The notes under the pieces: generated by a model | Seen by the model: only the letters and a program-made list of their open reading frames with translations | Told to the model about the DNA's origin: nothing | The model's database searches: none | Assembly: GCA_033398695.1 (NCBI GenBank) | Contig: CM065814.1 | Coordinates: forward strand, 101,062,501 to 101,126,500 | Origin: Orobanche coerulescens | Taxonomy: Eukaryota > Streptophyta > Magnoliopsida > Lamiales > Orobanchaceae | DNA: 64,000 nucleotides | Direction: 5' to 3' | Program-made: the position numbers and the translations under genes | Shown here: positions 21,145 to 32,824 of the stretch, piece after piece | Layout: the number at the start of each line of letters is the position of its first letter | Numbering within the stretch: position 1 is the first letter of the stretch

Positions 21145-22069
21145 ACTTCATGTGAAAGGTACTATGACAAATGTGACAACCTCTCGGCTTATCGGTCTCG
21201 TCCACTGGTTGTTTGCCCGAGTATTTGTTTGGCCTGAATCTTGATGGGCGATCTCCCCCACCTTTGCCTTTATCCGTGCGGGAAGTCCTTGGCTTATCGC
21301 TGGGATTCAATTCCCTTAGGCCCTCGGCCACAGCAATGGCAGTCGCCACGTCCTGAACATTGCGCCTTTCCAACTCTTGCCTCGCAAAAGGCTTGAGTCC
21401 GTCCATAAATGCAAACAGCTTGTCGGTCGCCGTCAAGCTTGGTATCTCCAGCACAATTTCTTGGAACTCCTTGACATAGTCTTTGATAGTGCGAGTGTGG
21501 CTAAGCCTCTTCAGCCTGCCTCGAGCCTCGAACTCCACATTTTCGGGATAGAATTGCTTCTTCAATTCTGCCTTGAAGTCTTCCTAGGAAGCCATTCTGC
21601 ACGTCCCGCTCTCAATGTCAGCCTGCTTGGTCCGCCACCATAGTACGACTGTGTCATCTAAGTACAAGGGCGCCGTTCGCAACTTGGTGTCATCATCTCG
21701 AATGTTCGATGCACCAAAGTACTGTTCCAGGTTCCATAAGAAATTGTCAATCTCCTTGGCGTTTCTCGATCCGTTGAACTTCCCAGGCCTTGGGATGTCA
21801 ATTCGTGCGGGTGTCGCACCCTCATGTCCTTCTCCATTGGCAATCGCCCTCTTCACTGTTGCCATCTCCGTCTTGAGAACCTCCATGCTTTCTTGCATGG
21901 CAAAGATCATGGCCCGAAAATCGGCCAACTCTTGCTTCATGTCCCCATCACAAGCATTGATAGTAGAAATTGCCTGGTTGTACAGCTCTTCACCAGCTTC
22001 TTCTAAGTCATCCACCCTCTTCGCAACCTCATCATATACCTCCTCCAGTCGAGTCACTTGGCTGTCCAT
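20963..22069 (-). pseudogene. Gag of the chromovirus-like element, one nonsense codon
   Basis: Two ORFs in the same minus-strand frame, 22,069-21,584 and 21,565 downward, are separated by one TAG at 21,584-21,586. The N-terminal part has coiled-coil segments (EEVYDEVAKRVDDLEEAGEE) and the start of the gag core (FNGSRNAKEIDNFLWNLE). The second part continues the core (KKQFYPENVEFEARGRLKRL) and ends in one zinc knuckle, CHICHSTFHMKYDC, ligands intact. Homologous coding seems to extend upstream of 22,069 without an obvious ATG. Confidence 0.82.
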
Positions 22070-22220
22070 GGCAGCAATCCGGTCGACAGACTTGTCTCTG
22101 CCTTTCTTGGTCTTCTCGGCCTGGTGTTTGGTTGGGTAACGTCGGATGATTGTGCCATCTTCCTCCTTGCACGATCAGCTAGCAATCTTCGAAAATCAGC
22201 CCTGGTTGTCTCAACCTTGG

Positions 22221-22232
22221 CTCCGATACCAA
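22221..22232 (-). other. Primer binding site of the chromovirus-like element
   Basis: Minus strand TGGTATCGGAGC, two bases from the LTR end at 22,235; initiator-Met type, one base from the usual sequence. Confidence 0.85.
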
Positions 22233-22234
22233 CT

Positions 22235-22926
22235 GTCACGGGGTTATACTTGCATCTCGCTAAGTTACTTCACCGTGCGGCACTATCTTAGATTGTCACG
22301 AGTCTAAGTAGTAAGCCTCTCAACAAGTAAGATTGCTAGGAAGGAAAGTAAGGGGAATGCTTGGGGAAAATCTCTTGTATTACTGTAGCAAATCAGATTT
22401 CTCAAGATGTGTTACAAATGAGCCTCAAGGGGGTATTTATACTAAACCTCCAAGCCTATAAATTACCATCATCACACTACTATTCCAAGTATTTACAAGA
22501 ATGCCATCATCTATATTATTCTATACAATTATAGGTAACTCTAAGAAGACTCCTTGGAGTCCCCAGACTTCTTTGGAACGTCCGGCCCGACCCGACCCAA
22601 AGTGTCCCGACCCGGCCCGACCAAGGCCCGCTTCGGCCCGTAGCAATCCGACCCGCTTTCTGAGCTTCTGGAATCCTCTTTGACCTTCTGGAACTGATTG
22701 GTCTCCATTTTGAAACTTCTAGGGTCTTCTTTCGGAAGAGTGTGCTCCTCGAATTTTCAGTGTCTAGTGCTGTCACAAGGCTTTTTCCGTCTAAGCCTAT
22801 TATAGGGAGGGTAGTCCTCTGTGAGCTTACACGGTCCCTGCACGCGCGCGGTCCTGCTGCCCATCCGTCCGCACAGCTTCGGCCGGATGCAGCGAGTTGC
22901 TTGATGCCTTAAGGTGGGGCGTGACA
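22235..22926 (-). repeat. 5' LTR of the chromovirus-like element
   Basis: 692 bp with ends TGTCACG and CGTGACA. Contains CCCGACCCGGCCCGACC-type GC-rich repeats near 22,584-22,660. Its partner LTR is outside the window. Confidence 0.85.
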
Positions 22927-23180
22927 ACTAGCTCTATAGATAATAGACTGCTGTTGCTTCGGGTCTTGGTCTAACTACCGCTTGTGTTGGGGCTTAGCAT
23001 TCACCTATGTGGTCTTAGACTACAAGGTGGTTAGCTACTATAGGTAAGGGAGCTGTCTCGGAGGGACTCTTTCTCCGACCCTGGAGGTGTACATCATGGA
23101 AAAAAATGACCCAAATCATAAATTAAACCGAACTACTATTTAAATATTAAGTCTGCTGAAAATATATAATTTTGTGCGTA
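22927..23180. other. Unannotated spacer right of the retrotransposon stack
   Basis: No ORF or recognisable repeat. Begins with ACTAG, the presumed target-site copy of the chromovirus. Confidence 0.5.
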
Positions 23181-23356
23181 AAGCATCTCCAACAATGCGT
23201 TAATTATTGGAGATGGTCTTAGACATAAATATTATAGAATATTTTTCTTTTACTGTAATTTTCGTGTAACCTATTGGAGATGTATTACTGATTTTCTGTA
23301 TTCTTGTGTTTGAAGCTGCAGTATTTTTATGTAAATTATTGGAGATGGTCTTAGAC
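23181..23356. mobile_element. Short MITE related to the one at 52,871-53,437
   Basis: Starts AAGCATCTCCAACAATG and ends ATTGGAGATGGTCTTA, inverted-repeat style. The right half (TGGAGATG.ATTACTGATTT and TTTGAAGCTGCAGTATTTTT) matches the reverse complement of the larger MITE at 52.9-53.4 kb. A block containing GGAGATGGTCTTAGACATAA occurs twice, ending near 23,229 and 23,365, so the copy is rearranged. Confidence 0.55.
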
Positions 23357-23611
23357 ATAAATAGGTGGATGATTGTTGATACCAATAGCCAGCGAATGTT
23401 TTTCACTACACACTACAAATATTATGTGTTGAATCTTATAATCATATACGTAGATGAAATTCTTGCCGACTTGACACGATTAGTTGGACGACTTGTCGAT
23501 TTGTGTTTTGACAGTGTATGAGCAACTTGGCTCGATTTGGCGTCGTGATAACCATGCTATCTCGATAAATTTCATGGGAAGCTTCAAAAGCTTACCAGCC
23601 ATATCTACATA

Positions 23612-24158
23612 GGGCCCGTTCGGTTGCCCATATTGTATCCCATATATGCTTGTTGCATATGTTTCGTTGATAAGATGAAATGAAAGACTCAGTCCATGAT
23701 AGTATCTAGGATGGCTAAACCCATGACTATCAATCGGAGCATTACCCCTTCGACAAATTCCATCTTGAGCTCAAATGAGGAGTTTACACCATTTTACCCT
23801 TTTATTTTGCAAATTTCTTTTCTTATCTCTGTAATTCATAAAAGCCATTCCTCAATTGAAGACGAAGACAACTAATGTAGAGAAAGAGAGAGAAAGTGAG
23901 TCGATGGACCACTGTGGCGGCTCGCCAGAATTTGAGGGGAGATGACGAGTCGGTGATTTCACAGAGATGAGTGAAAAAGAGCGAGAAGAGGGATCCGTAT
24001 CTTTGTATTTTTTTGGGGGAAGATGGTGGAGGCGGCAATTTCAGAGAAGGAGATGTAGGGATCGATAAATTGGATTTGCTTGTGTGATGAGTGAGAAAGA
24101 GATAGAGCTGTTGTGGTTGCTCGCGGGAATTTGAGGCAGAGACGCCGGAGGCCGTGAT

Positions 24159-24193
<35 letters not shown>

Positions 24194-24389
24194 GGAGAGA
24201 GAGGGCATCTTTGGGAGATACAAGGGAAATAAGTCATTTTGCTTTAATTTAATTTTAAAAAAATAAAAAAAATTAAATACATTTTTAATTGTATAAAACC
24301 AACCGAACAACATTTTTATCCCAAAATACAATCTTGAATTACCCCAAATTGAATCCTATACTATATTATTTTGGCAACCGAACGGGCCC
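23612..24389. mobile_element. 778-bp non-autonomous TIR element
   Basis: Perfect 17-bp terminal inverted repeats GGGCCCGTTCGGTTGCC flanked by TA on both sides. No transposase. Internal (GT)n and (GA)n near 24,160-24,206. The terminal sequence resembles plant PIF/Harbinger or related MITE ends, but the flank supports only a 2-bp TA duplication, so the superfamily is open. Confidence 0.8.
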
Positions 24390-24391
24390 TA

Positions 24392-24636
24392 TAGGCAAAT
24401 GAACAAACTCAAATCATTTGTCATTTGAAATTGTTGGGATATGAACTCGAATGGCAATACGAGCTGCATTACATAATTAGTTGTTCGTGCACTTTTCTAA
24501 ATTTATATTCATACGTAGAAAGTATGATGAGGGATATCATTAATGAGAATAATACATACTATTTTCCTACTTGTCTATTACTACTTTTACTTCAACAAAA
24601 TAAAAATAATATCAATACTACTACTACTAATAATAT
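24392..24636. other. Spacer left of the MULE
   Basis: AT-rich, no credible ORF. Ends in the MULE target site TAAGTTTAG (24,637-24,645). Confidence 0.5.
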
Positions 24637-24645
24637 TAAGTTTAG

Positions 24646-24715
24646 GGGATCTCTCTTTTTTAGTACCAAATCATAAAAGTAATAAGTTATATATCCCCAT
24701 TCATAAAACTATAAG
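24646..24715 (+). repeat. Left terminal inverted repeat of the MULE
   Basis: Starts GGGATCTCTC. Pairs with 52,432-52,499 with scattered mismatches. Confidence 0.85.
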
Positions 24716-25079
24716 TTTTTGATACCAAAATGTGTTAAAAGACTTTATTACCCTTAAAGTCTACCACTAAAAGATAAAAAAACATAAAAAAATAGAAGAT
24801 TATTAAAAGCAAACAACAATAAAAAATAAAAAATTATTAAAAGCAAACAACAATAATCTATACGGTCTCACAACTCAATATTTTCCTCTGCAAAAAAACT
24901 CTCCGCTGTATCTCTCTGCAAAAAAACTCTCCCGTCGTGAAACCCTTTCGCCGGACAGAAAATGTCGAACTCCGACTACCACAGAGAATCTGAAGACGCT
25001 AGAAGTTCCTCACACGCTAGTGACACTCCATCTAAAGAGGAATTCGTCAATGAGCCGCCGGTTAGTGTATTTTCATTCA

Positions 25080-25351
25080 CACACGATCGTGCCACGACGG
25101 TTGTTCATCGTCCCACGATGGTGCTGAAGAAGATGACACCATCGTGTACACGATGGTCTTTCGTGGGCACGATGGTTTACACACGACGATCGTCGATCAT
25201 GTGTGCCGTCGTGTGCTAGAAGATCAAAGGCTCCTGCCCTGCACACGATGGCATGCACACGATCGACGCCCGTCGTGTGAGCCGTCGTGTGGCACACGAT
25301 GGTCTTCACACGACAGACATCGATCGTGTGCATGCCATCGTGTGCAAGGCA
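25080..25351 (+). repeat. CACGATCGTG-type palindrome array in intron 1 of the Ulp1-like gene
   Basis: About 270 bp of interleaved CACGATGG, CACGATCGTG and CGTCGTGTG motifs, lying entirely inside intron 1 (25,061-25,413). It includes a perfect 26-bp inverted repeat, 25,241-25,266 against 25,320-25,345, with a 53-bp loop, able to form a strong hairpin in RNA. Confidence 0.8.
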
Positions 25352-26217
25352 GAATTTTTTTTTGTTCTCTTAAGCATTCTATCATATTCTTATGAGTTGT
25401 ATGTCTATATTGCAGACTGGTTGCGTATGGAAGAGACCTACATTGTGCTTTGTTACACGTCAAGTGAATCTTTACATACGGGAGGCGGTATTTAAAGAGA
25501 TCATTGAGACACTAAGAAGTATGGGCCGCAATTCCACAGTTGCTGATCGAGCTATCGAGAGCTTGACCGAGGGGGTCCTGGGGCGCTTGATTAAAGTTAG
25601 GAGAAATGAGAGTTCAAATACTACCCTACATCACTTGATTGCCCGTCAATTGGAGGGTGATCAAATCCCCCCGGATGAGCCGTGGTTCCAGGTTTATGGG
25701 AGGACCATTCGTTTTACGGCCCGTGATTTTGCCATGATCACTGGACTGCATTTTGGAAACTCTACCTTCCATCCACAGGACGACCATCTCTTTCGGTCTG
25801 ACGGTATTTTCCACAGAATACTCCATGGCAAAAATATTAAGGTTAGTGTTCTGCCGAAGAGGTTCAATGCTCGAGATTTTGGTAGAGACATAAGAGATTA
25901 TGTGAAGGTTGCCAATTTGCTTATATACTACTACTTTATCCTATGCCGTGACGACATGATGGTCGAGACATGGGCATGGGCATTAGTTGAGGATTTCGAG
26001 CAGTGAGATATGTTTCCTTGGGGTTCTTATGCCTTTGGGATTTTATCTTACTACATAGGCAACGTTGCCATGAAGGAGGGACAAGAACACAAGGACTATC
26101 ACTTCTATGGTCCTGTTTGGGCTTTACAGATATGGTCGTATGAGATGATTCCTTCATTGGGAGCATTGTGTGGTATTCGAGATAAATCTGTCCAAGTCCC
26201 CCGGTATTTGATGTGGA

Positions 26218-27562
26218 TGTTAGGCGTAGTTTTATACGTTTATTTATCATTATTTTATATTTTTTTCTGATTAAATCTGCATAAATGAGCCTTTAATGCC
26301 CTATTATTTTATGTTTTGCAGGAAAATTGAGTCCGGAAGCTAAAACGAGGCAAAACGGGCGAAAACGGCGAATTTTGGCCGTGGGCCGCGGCACAGGGCA
26401 AGTGAGCCGCGGCACACGCAGAGGGCCGAGGCACCGAGTAGGCGTACTCTGAGCCGCGGCACAGCTTTGGTGAGCCGCGGCCCAGAAGAAAATCACAGCG
26501 CCCAGGTTTTAACCTGGAAGCCATGTGCCGCGGCACAGTTTAAGTGAGCCACGGCACACAAGGCGGTTTTGGTGTGCTCCGCGCGGATTTGGGCCGTTTT
26601 GAAGCCAGTTCTTGACCTACTCACACGGACGCGATTTGGAGGATGTAGGGAGCTATAAATAAGGGTTTAAGACCCTAATTAATCATCTTTTGATCTTTGA
26701 ATCTGGGAAATCTTGGAAGCTTGGAAAAAGGAGGAAGACAGAAGATTATCGCAGACGAGAGAAGCAGAAGAGACAAAAGGCAGAGGGCGGAAGCCAGAAG
26801 AACGGAGGAATCCGAGCTCTTCATCTGCGTTTGATTTTCATGCTTTTATTTATTTATTATGTATTATCATTATTTAGCATGTCAGGCTAAAACCTTGGAT
26901 CTAGGATTTTGATGAAACCTATGTTTTGACGGATTTGCTTGAGATTATCTATTTAATTCCCTTTTTGTTGAGTTTTTCCAATCGTGTTTAATGCTTTCAA
27001 TTATCTGGCCAATAGTTGTATTGTTTTAATCATTCAATTCGAATCGGGAGAGGAGAGTTGGTGAGGAACTATTGGTGAGGACCATTTTATTCTGTGAGAT
27101 AGGAATATACTCATAGGAACTACGTGGCCTTTTGGAGATTTTATGCTTTTTGCCTATTGACGAATTAATTCACCTAGGGATAGAGTGCGTTATTCGACTT
27201 TAGAAAAATCTATTGACCTCGGGAGAGGCGGTAGAGTATATTAGCAATCTTCGCCTTCAATAAATTTGGAAAATCACTAACTACAGATAATCGAGAGTAA
27301 ATTCGGATAAACCGAGGTGGATTCAGAATCCTAGACTTATTTATCATTTGATTCTCTTTCTTCAAGCAATCGTTTTTATTGTTAGTTCTTTTATTAATTT
27401 TCTTTAGTAATTAATTGCTACCCAAAGTTCGATTGTTCAAATAAAACTGGAATACACAAAAATCGGTAATTAGTGATTCAGTCCTCGTGGGAACGATACT
27501 CACTCATCACTTTATTACTTGTATACGATAACGTGCCCTTGCGTTAACGAAAAATCGCAACA
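26218..27562 (+). repeat. 5' LTR of the Athila-like element
   Basis: 1,345 bp, TGTTAGGCG to ATCGCAACA. Palindrome array 26,385-26,555, TATA box CTATAAATA at 26,653-26,661. Confidence 0.95.
26385..26555 (+). promoter_or_regulatory. GCCGCGGC palindrome array in the Athila-like 5' LTR
   Basis: Seven copies of TGAGCCGCGGCACA variants around the 8-bp palindrome GCCGCGGC, about 100 bp upstream of the TATA box. Each core contains two CpGs. Repeated in the 3' LTR and in the internal region. Confidence 0.8.
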
Positions 27563-27567
27563 AGTTT

Positions 27568-27585
27568 TTGGCGCCGTTGCCGGGG
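27568..27585 (+). other. Primer binding site of the Athila-like element
   Basis: TGGCGCCGTTGCCGGGGA, five bases after the LTR; the sequence commonly seen in Athila elements (usually assigned to tRNA-Asp). Confidence 0.85.
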
Positions 27586-27712
27586 ACTGAAATTTTGCTA
27601 ATATCGATTTCAGTATTTCTAGTCTTAGTTTGAACGTTTTTATTTACTTATTTTCGTGTATTTAATTTTATTTATTTATTTGTTTTTCCCTTCAGGATCT
27701 TTCGCGTAGTGC

Positions 27713-30317
27713 ATGAGAAAATTCGGTAACGAAGGCCTACTACCTTTGGATACCGAACTCGAGCGCACTCTTCGAAGAAACAAGAAGGAGAAACGAGAGT
27801 TACAAACGACAGTGACCATGGCCGAAAATATCGAAAATCACAGGAGGAAATAATATTGTGCAGCAAGCTCAACCGGAAATGGCACTTCGAGATTATGCTA
27901 TGCCGCAGATTAACGCAAACTCTTCGGGGATTCGGCGTCCCACTATCCACGCGAACAATTTCGAAATCAAGCCTGCTATTATTCAGATGGTGCAGACGAG
28001 CCAATTCTGTAGATTGCCGAATGATGACCCCAACGCACATATTGCTTCTTTTCTCGAGATTTGTGACATGTTCAAGAACAATGGTGTCACCGACGATGCT
28101 ATCCGATTACGGCTTTTCCCTTTCTCTTTGAGGGATAAAGTGAAATTTTGGCCGAATTCCTTACCGCCGGGCTCGATCACGACATGGGCAGAGTTAGCGC
28201 AAGCCTTCCTTGCCAAGTTCTTCCCACCTTCAAAGACGGCGAGGTTACGGAACGAGATCACTACTTTTGGTCAGTATGACATGGAATCGCTCCACTAGGC
28301 GTGGGAGCGATACAAAGATTTGTTACGGAGATGCCCACATCACGGCCTTCCGGACTGGCTTCAGATTCAGACGTTCTACAATGGTTTGAGTGCCTCTACA
28401 CGCACTCTCGTGGATGCAGCCGCTGGTGGAGCTTTGATGGGAAAGACGATGGCTGAAGCACACTCTTTGTTGGAAGCTATGGCCACTAATGCTTATCAAT
28501 GGCCATCCAAACGAATAACGCCGAAGCGAGTTATGGAAATTTCGAGTAATGACCTGATATCTACATTGTCAGCTCAAGTCGCCGCCTTGACTCAGCAACT
28601 TCAGGCATTCTCACATACTCCTTCCACCGTTACCATTGAGTCGTGTAATTGGTGTAATGGATCCCACCCCAGCGCGGAGTGCCAAGTCGGGAACCCGTTC
28701 GAGCAGCCCCAAATTGAACAAGCCCAGTTTGTAGGAAACGGAAACCGGCAAAATAATCCGTACTCCAACACGTATAATCCGGGGTGGCGTAATCATCCCA
28801 ACTTCTCGTGGAGAAACGGACAGAACTCGAACCAGCCTCCGTTCACTCAAAACCAACAACAGCCTCCTCCCGCTCCAAAAGTTTCTCTCGAGGAAGCAAT
28901 TGCGAAATTGGCAGCGAATACGAGTCAATTCATGACCCGTACTGAAGCGACATTGCAAAATCATTCCGCTTCCATTCAAAACTTGGAAGTCCAGCTGGGC
29001 CAGATTGCTAATGTGTTGACAGCCCGCCCGGAGGGAGCATTGCCAAGTACAACCGAGACAAATCCTAGAGAAAGTCTAAATGCAATCAGTTTGAGAAGCG
29101 GGAAGGAGGTGTGTGACCAGCCCGAGAGAAGTGAAAAGAGGAGTGAAATTGAGGAGAAGAAAAATTTAGCGACGGAGGAATCACAAGGTTGGAGACCCTC
29201 GATTACATTTCTGGATAACCCGAAGGCATATGTGCCACCCGTCCCGTTTCCGTAGAGATTACAGCAGAAAAAGGCAGACAAGCAATTCTCTAAGTTCCTC
29301 GACGTGTTCAAGAAGCTTCATATTAACATTCCATTTGCCGACGCGTTGGAACAAATGCCAAGCTACGGTAAATTCATGAAAGAGATCTTGGCAAAGAAAA
29401 GAAAACTCGAGGAGTTTGAGACAGTAGCCTTGACGGAGGAGTGCAGCGCGATTCTTCAGAAGAAGCTTCCACCAAAATTGAAAGATACGGGAAGTTTCAA
29501 CATACCTTGCACCATGGGGAATCTCTCTTTTAATAAGGCGTTGTGCGATCTCGGTGCTAGTATTAACCTCATGCCTCTGTCTATTTTCAAAAAGCTGGGA
29601 ATTGGAGAAGCAAAGCCGACAACGGTCTCCTTGCAATTAGCGGATCGATCTATTAAGTATCCGAGGGGAGTGATTGAAGACGTGTTAGTGAAAGTAGATA
29701 AATTTATCTTTCCAGCGGATTTTATTGTTCTCGACATGAAGGAAGATCAAGATATCCCGATTATCTTGGGACGACCATTTTTAGCGACCGACAGAACTCT
29801 TATAGACGTGGAAAAAGGGGAATTAACTCTGCGAGTTCAAGACGAGCATGTTACATTCCAAGTGTTCAAATCCTTTCCATGTCCGGGAGGTGTTGATAAG
29901 AGCTCATAGAGTGAAAGTGTGAAGGCCGTTGCTAAAGAAAGACACCGGAAGAATCATCGGTCGAAAGACTCATTTTCAGATGGTCCGACTTCTAAGAAAG
30001 ATGTAGAACGAGTCGCATATCTCAAGCATGTGGACATGCCATCATCGCCATCCGACCAGCCACACTCGGACAAGTCTGCTGCTGTCGTAAAATCATCTTT
30101 GAAAGAGGGAAATAAGCCGGAAATCAAACGGACATCTAGTCATGAGAAAAACGGATGTTTCGGAAAGTTGTTCTCGTCAAAACCTTTCCGCAACCAACAC
30201 TGGGTATCCGAACCGAAAATCAAATCGTTAATGACCGATGGTCAAAATTTTAAAAACCATATTAACGGTTCGATGAACGGAGCGGAGATCAAATGGAGTT
30301 TGCGAAAAGTGAACTAA
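27713..30317 (+). pseudogene. gag: Gag-protease of the Athila-like element, with stops
   Basis: A short start ORF (27,713-27,853) is offset by one base from the main frame. The main frame then runs from 27,858 to 30,317 with single in-frame TAG codons at 28,296, 29,253 and 29,907. The gag core shows FEIKPAIIQMV, LRDKVKFWPNSLPPGSITTW and FLAKFFPP, then AWERYKDLLRRCPHHGLPDW after the first TAG. A knuckle-like CNWCNGSHPSAEC lies near 28,643. The protease follows the third ORF start with CDLGASINLMPLSIF and IILGRPFLAT; Asp-Leu-Gly replaces Asp-Thr-Gly, as usual in Athila. A basic Ser/Lys-rich tail ends at 30,317. No RT follows. Confidence 0.88.
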
Positions 30318-30535
30318 TTTTTAAATAGGTCCGGCTGAAGACTATAAACTTAGCGCTTCTCGGGAGGCAACCCGAGTTCGTAGTTGTAGATTTTTGCGTT
30401 TCTATTTTTTTCTTACATTCTTGTATTTTTATTTTTCATCATTTTGTGCTTTGATTTGCTTTTACCTCTCGTTCTTGACATCTTCCTGTTAAAATTCTGT
30501 GCAAGAAAAGTCCCAGGGGAGAAACTGATGCCTGA
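30318..30535 (+). other. Intergenic start of the Athila-like internal promoter region
   Basis: Non-coding. Includes CTTCTCGGGAGGCAACCCGAG near 30,356, an inverted repeat able to form a stem (CTCGGGAGGCAACCCGAG). Confidence 0.45.
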
Positions 30536-30751
30536 GCCGCGACACAAGTATTGTGAGCCGCGGCACACACAAATCAAAAGGGAGAGCTAAACTTTCTGTA
30601 CTCTGTGCCGTGGCACAACATTACTGAGCCGTGGCACACTTGAGCCCTGAGCCGCGGCACACGAAAGCTGAGCCGCGGCCCACAACAAAACAAACGAGGA
30701 GGTAAAAGGGACTGTACTCGGTGCCGCGACTCACTTGAGCTGTGCCGTGGC
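30536..30751 (+). promoter_or_regulatory. Internal GCCGCGGC palindrome array with downstream TATA
   Basis: Eight copies of the same TGAGCCGCGGCACA family as in the LTRs, from 30,536 to 30,751, followed by CTTATAAC at 30,783. A GT...AG leader intron (30,918-31,450) and the ATG of the extra ORF (31,459) come next. The layout mirrors the LTR promoter and suggests an internal promoter for the extra gene. Confidence 0.6.
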
Positions 30752-30917
30752 ACACCATGCGGAATTTGAACAGCCCAGGTACCTTATAACCCTCATTCGG
30801 CCGACTAACCAGGTGCGTTTCCCTTCCCTTTCCTCTCCCTTGCGCGCACGATCGGCCGACCTCCATCCCCCTTCTTCTTCTTGCAAATTTTCTTGCACTT
30901 TTCACAATCCAAGCAAG

Positions 30918-31450
30918 GTATGTCTAATTTCGAATCTCAAATTGTTCTATGAATTTGAAAGTGAAGTTGTGTTATGCAATTGATGGTTGAATATGTTTAT
31001 TTATTTCTTTCAATAGTTCTATGATGGTTAAGTGGGGAATATGAAGTTTTGATAGATGTTTAATGATTATTTGTGATTATGAATGAATTGAAAATGTCGT
31101 TTGTCATGAGGAATGATTCGTGTTGATTATTTTTGGGGATTGAATGAAGCTTTAGTCATATTTGTTCTTCAATTAAAAGGATGCACTCAAGGTGCTTGAT
31201 GAATTGCCTGAGCGAAATTTTTTCTTTGTTATGTCAATGTTTTTAAGCTATGTGCAACGAAGACATTTCTGGAATTACAGCACCCCAACCTTTACGTCTA
31301 GTTTAAACGTTAAAGCTCAAAAATTTTATTTTTATCCCATGACTGTGCTATCTCGTTAAATTCGTGAATTACGGCTGGATTTCCTGAGCCGAGTGATGAT
31401 TATTCTCATTATTGTTTGAGTACGTGAACTCCGGTGTTTAATTTTTTCAG
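30918..31450 (+). other. Predicted 5'-UTR intron of the Athila-like extra gene
   Basis: Donor CAAG|GTATGT and acceptor ATTTTTTCAG|GAC fit plant splice sites; the region between is AT-rich and has no ORF. The ATG lies eight bases into the next exon. Confidence 0.5.
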
Positions 31451-31458
31451 GACTTGCT

Positions 31459-32824
31459 ATGGCTAGGACTAAGAAGTTGAGCAAGAGGGCCAAGACTCAG
31501 TCGTCCCCCACTCGAGGGGAGACTTCTCGTAGTCGCGCCGAGTCGGAGGCGCACCAGTTTTCTGACCCGGAGATCCACAAAATCTTCAATGAGAAGATTC
31601 GGCCGCGACCTATTATCCCGGAGAGGGGATTCACTCCAGCCCCCCAAGACGGGGAACTGATTGCTATGATAGACGAGATGGGGTGGGCCCGATTTGTTGC
31701 ACCCCCCGAGCCAGTGGTGATATCGATAGTGCAGGAGTTCTATGCCAGCGCGTTATTAAAGTATATTCAGGCAGGCCAGATGTTGCAGCAGTCAGACACT
31801 CGGACTCAGGTCGATGTCCGAGGTATTACGGTTGACTTTTCTGTATCTGCTATTCGGAGGTTGTTTGGGCTGCCGGTGATAGATGAGACAGCGTATGACC
31901 GAGTTATAGCTAGCCTCGTGAAGGAGGCTCTGCTCGAGACTATTACGCAGCCCGACTCCGACTGGGAGCGGCGCGCACCGGGTTCTTCCACTTTCCACTT
32001 CAAGATCTCGCGCCTCAGTCGGCTCGGGCGTGCCTGTCTATATTTTATTTGCGCTCGTATAGACCCCACATCTCAGATCCGCACTGTTTTTCTCTCCCGC
32101 GCCCGGACACTATATGCTATCACATCCGGGCTGCGATTCGATGTGGCCCCTCTCTTGGCCCGTTCTATATTCCAGTGTATTCAGGGAGGGGCCAAGACGG
32201 GGTTGAAGCACCCCTCTCTTATCTGCGCTCTGTGCCGGCAGTCGGGGCTGACGTGGTCGGACGACGAGCCGATGCTAGCTCCCCAGGCCCCGATCGACCA
32301 CCGCATCATCTCACATTTTGACCAGTGGGGAGGAGCGCCGGCGCACGCTCGGGGGATAGGATTTCTACTGGATGAGGCCCACGAGGGGTCCCCCGAGCCT
32401 CTGTTGCTGACACAGGGGCAGGCAGATGCCGGCCCGCCGCCCGACAGAGAGAGATTGCAGGCGATGTTCGACGGGCTGAGGGAGGATATGAGGAGAGAGA
32501 GAGGAGACGAGGAGAGAGATAGAGGATATGAGGAGAGAGAGAGGGGAGATGAGGAGAGAGAGGGAGAGTATGCTGGCTGCCATGAGAGAGGAGCAGTGGA
32601 CGGAGAGAGAGAGCATTATTGCTGCCGTCAGGGGTGAGATGCGAGAGCAGGCCCGCCGGGCCAATCGACGAGAGGCGAGGCGTCTAGCAGCGAGGGATGC
32701 CTACCACCAGGAGCACCTAGCTGCATGGACAACCCATATCATGCACCCAGACGGGCCATTTATTGCACCTGCTCGGCCAGCCACACCACCCTCCTCACCG
32801 GATGATGCCGGCACCAGCTCGTGA
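31459..32824 (+). pseudogene. Extra ORF of the Athila-like element (plant transposon protein domain), frameshifted C-terminus
   Basis: 392 codons (31,459-32,637). Residues 1-45 are basic. Then comes a domain found in many plant Athila-type annotations ('putative plant transposon protein'), with a WARFVAPPEPVVISIVQEFY segment, VDVRGITVDFSVSAIRRLFG and SRARTLYAITSG. After about residue 340 it becomes charged Arg/Glu repeats. A second frame (32,528-32,824) gives a better C-terminus, a coiled coil (ESIIAAVRGEMREQARR) ending GTSS. A small indel in the purine-rich stretch near 32,490-32,560 probably shifted the frame. Function unknown; it occupies the position of the Athila env-like gene, but I see no signal peptide or membrane segment. 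Confidence 0.7.

Larger units (their letters stand above)
15986..22926 (-). mobile_element. Chromovirus-like Ty3/gypsy element, 5' half, with two nested insertions
   Basis: Minus-strand element read from its 5' LTR (22,926-22,235) through primer site, gag, protease and the start of RT. The Tat-related insertion 16,343-20,443 (with its GGCGG duplication) cuts the protease-RT junction; removing it restores a continuous reading frame across LPKKLPP into [12 protein letters not shown] then stops at 15,986, where the plus-strand Tat LTR begins. The remaining pol and 3' LTR must lie left of the window. The right flank starts ACTAG (22,927-22,931), the expected target-site copy. I could not settle the exact clade (Galadriel- or CRM-like chromovirus considered). 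Confidence 0.85.

Noticed and set aside
31459..32637. Calling the Athila-like extra ORF an envelope gene
   Set aside because: No signal peptide, membrane segment or furin-like site visible; it matches the plant transposon protein domain instead.
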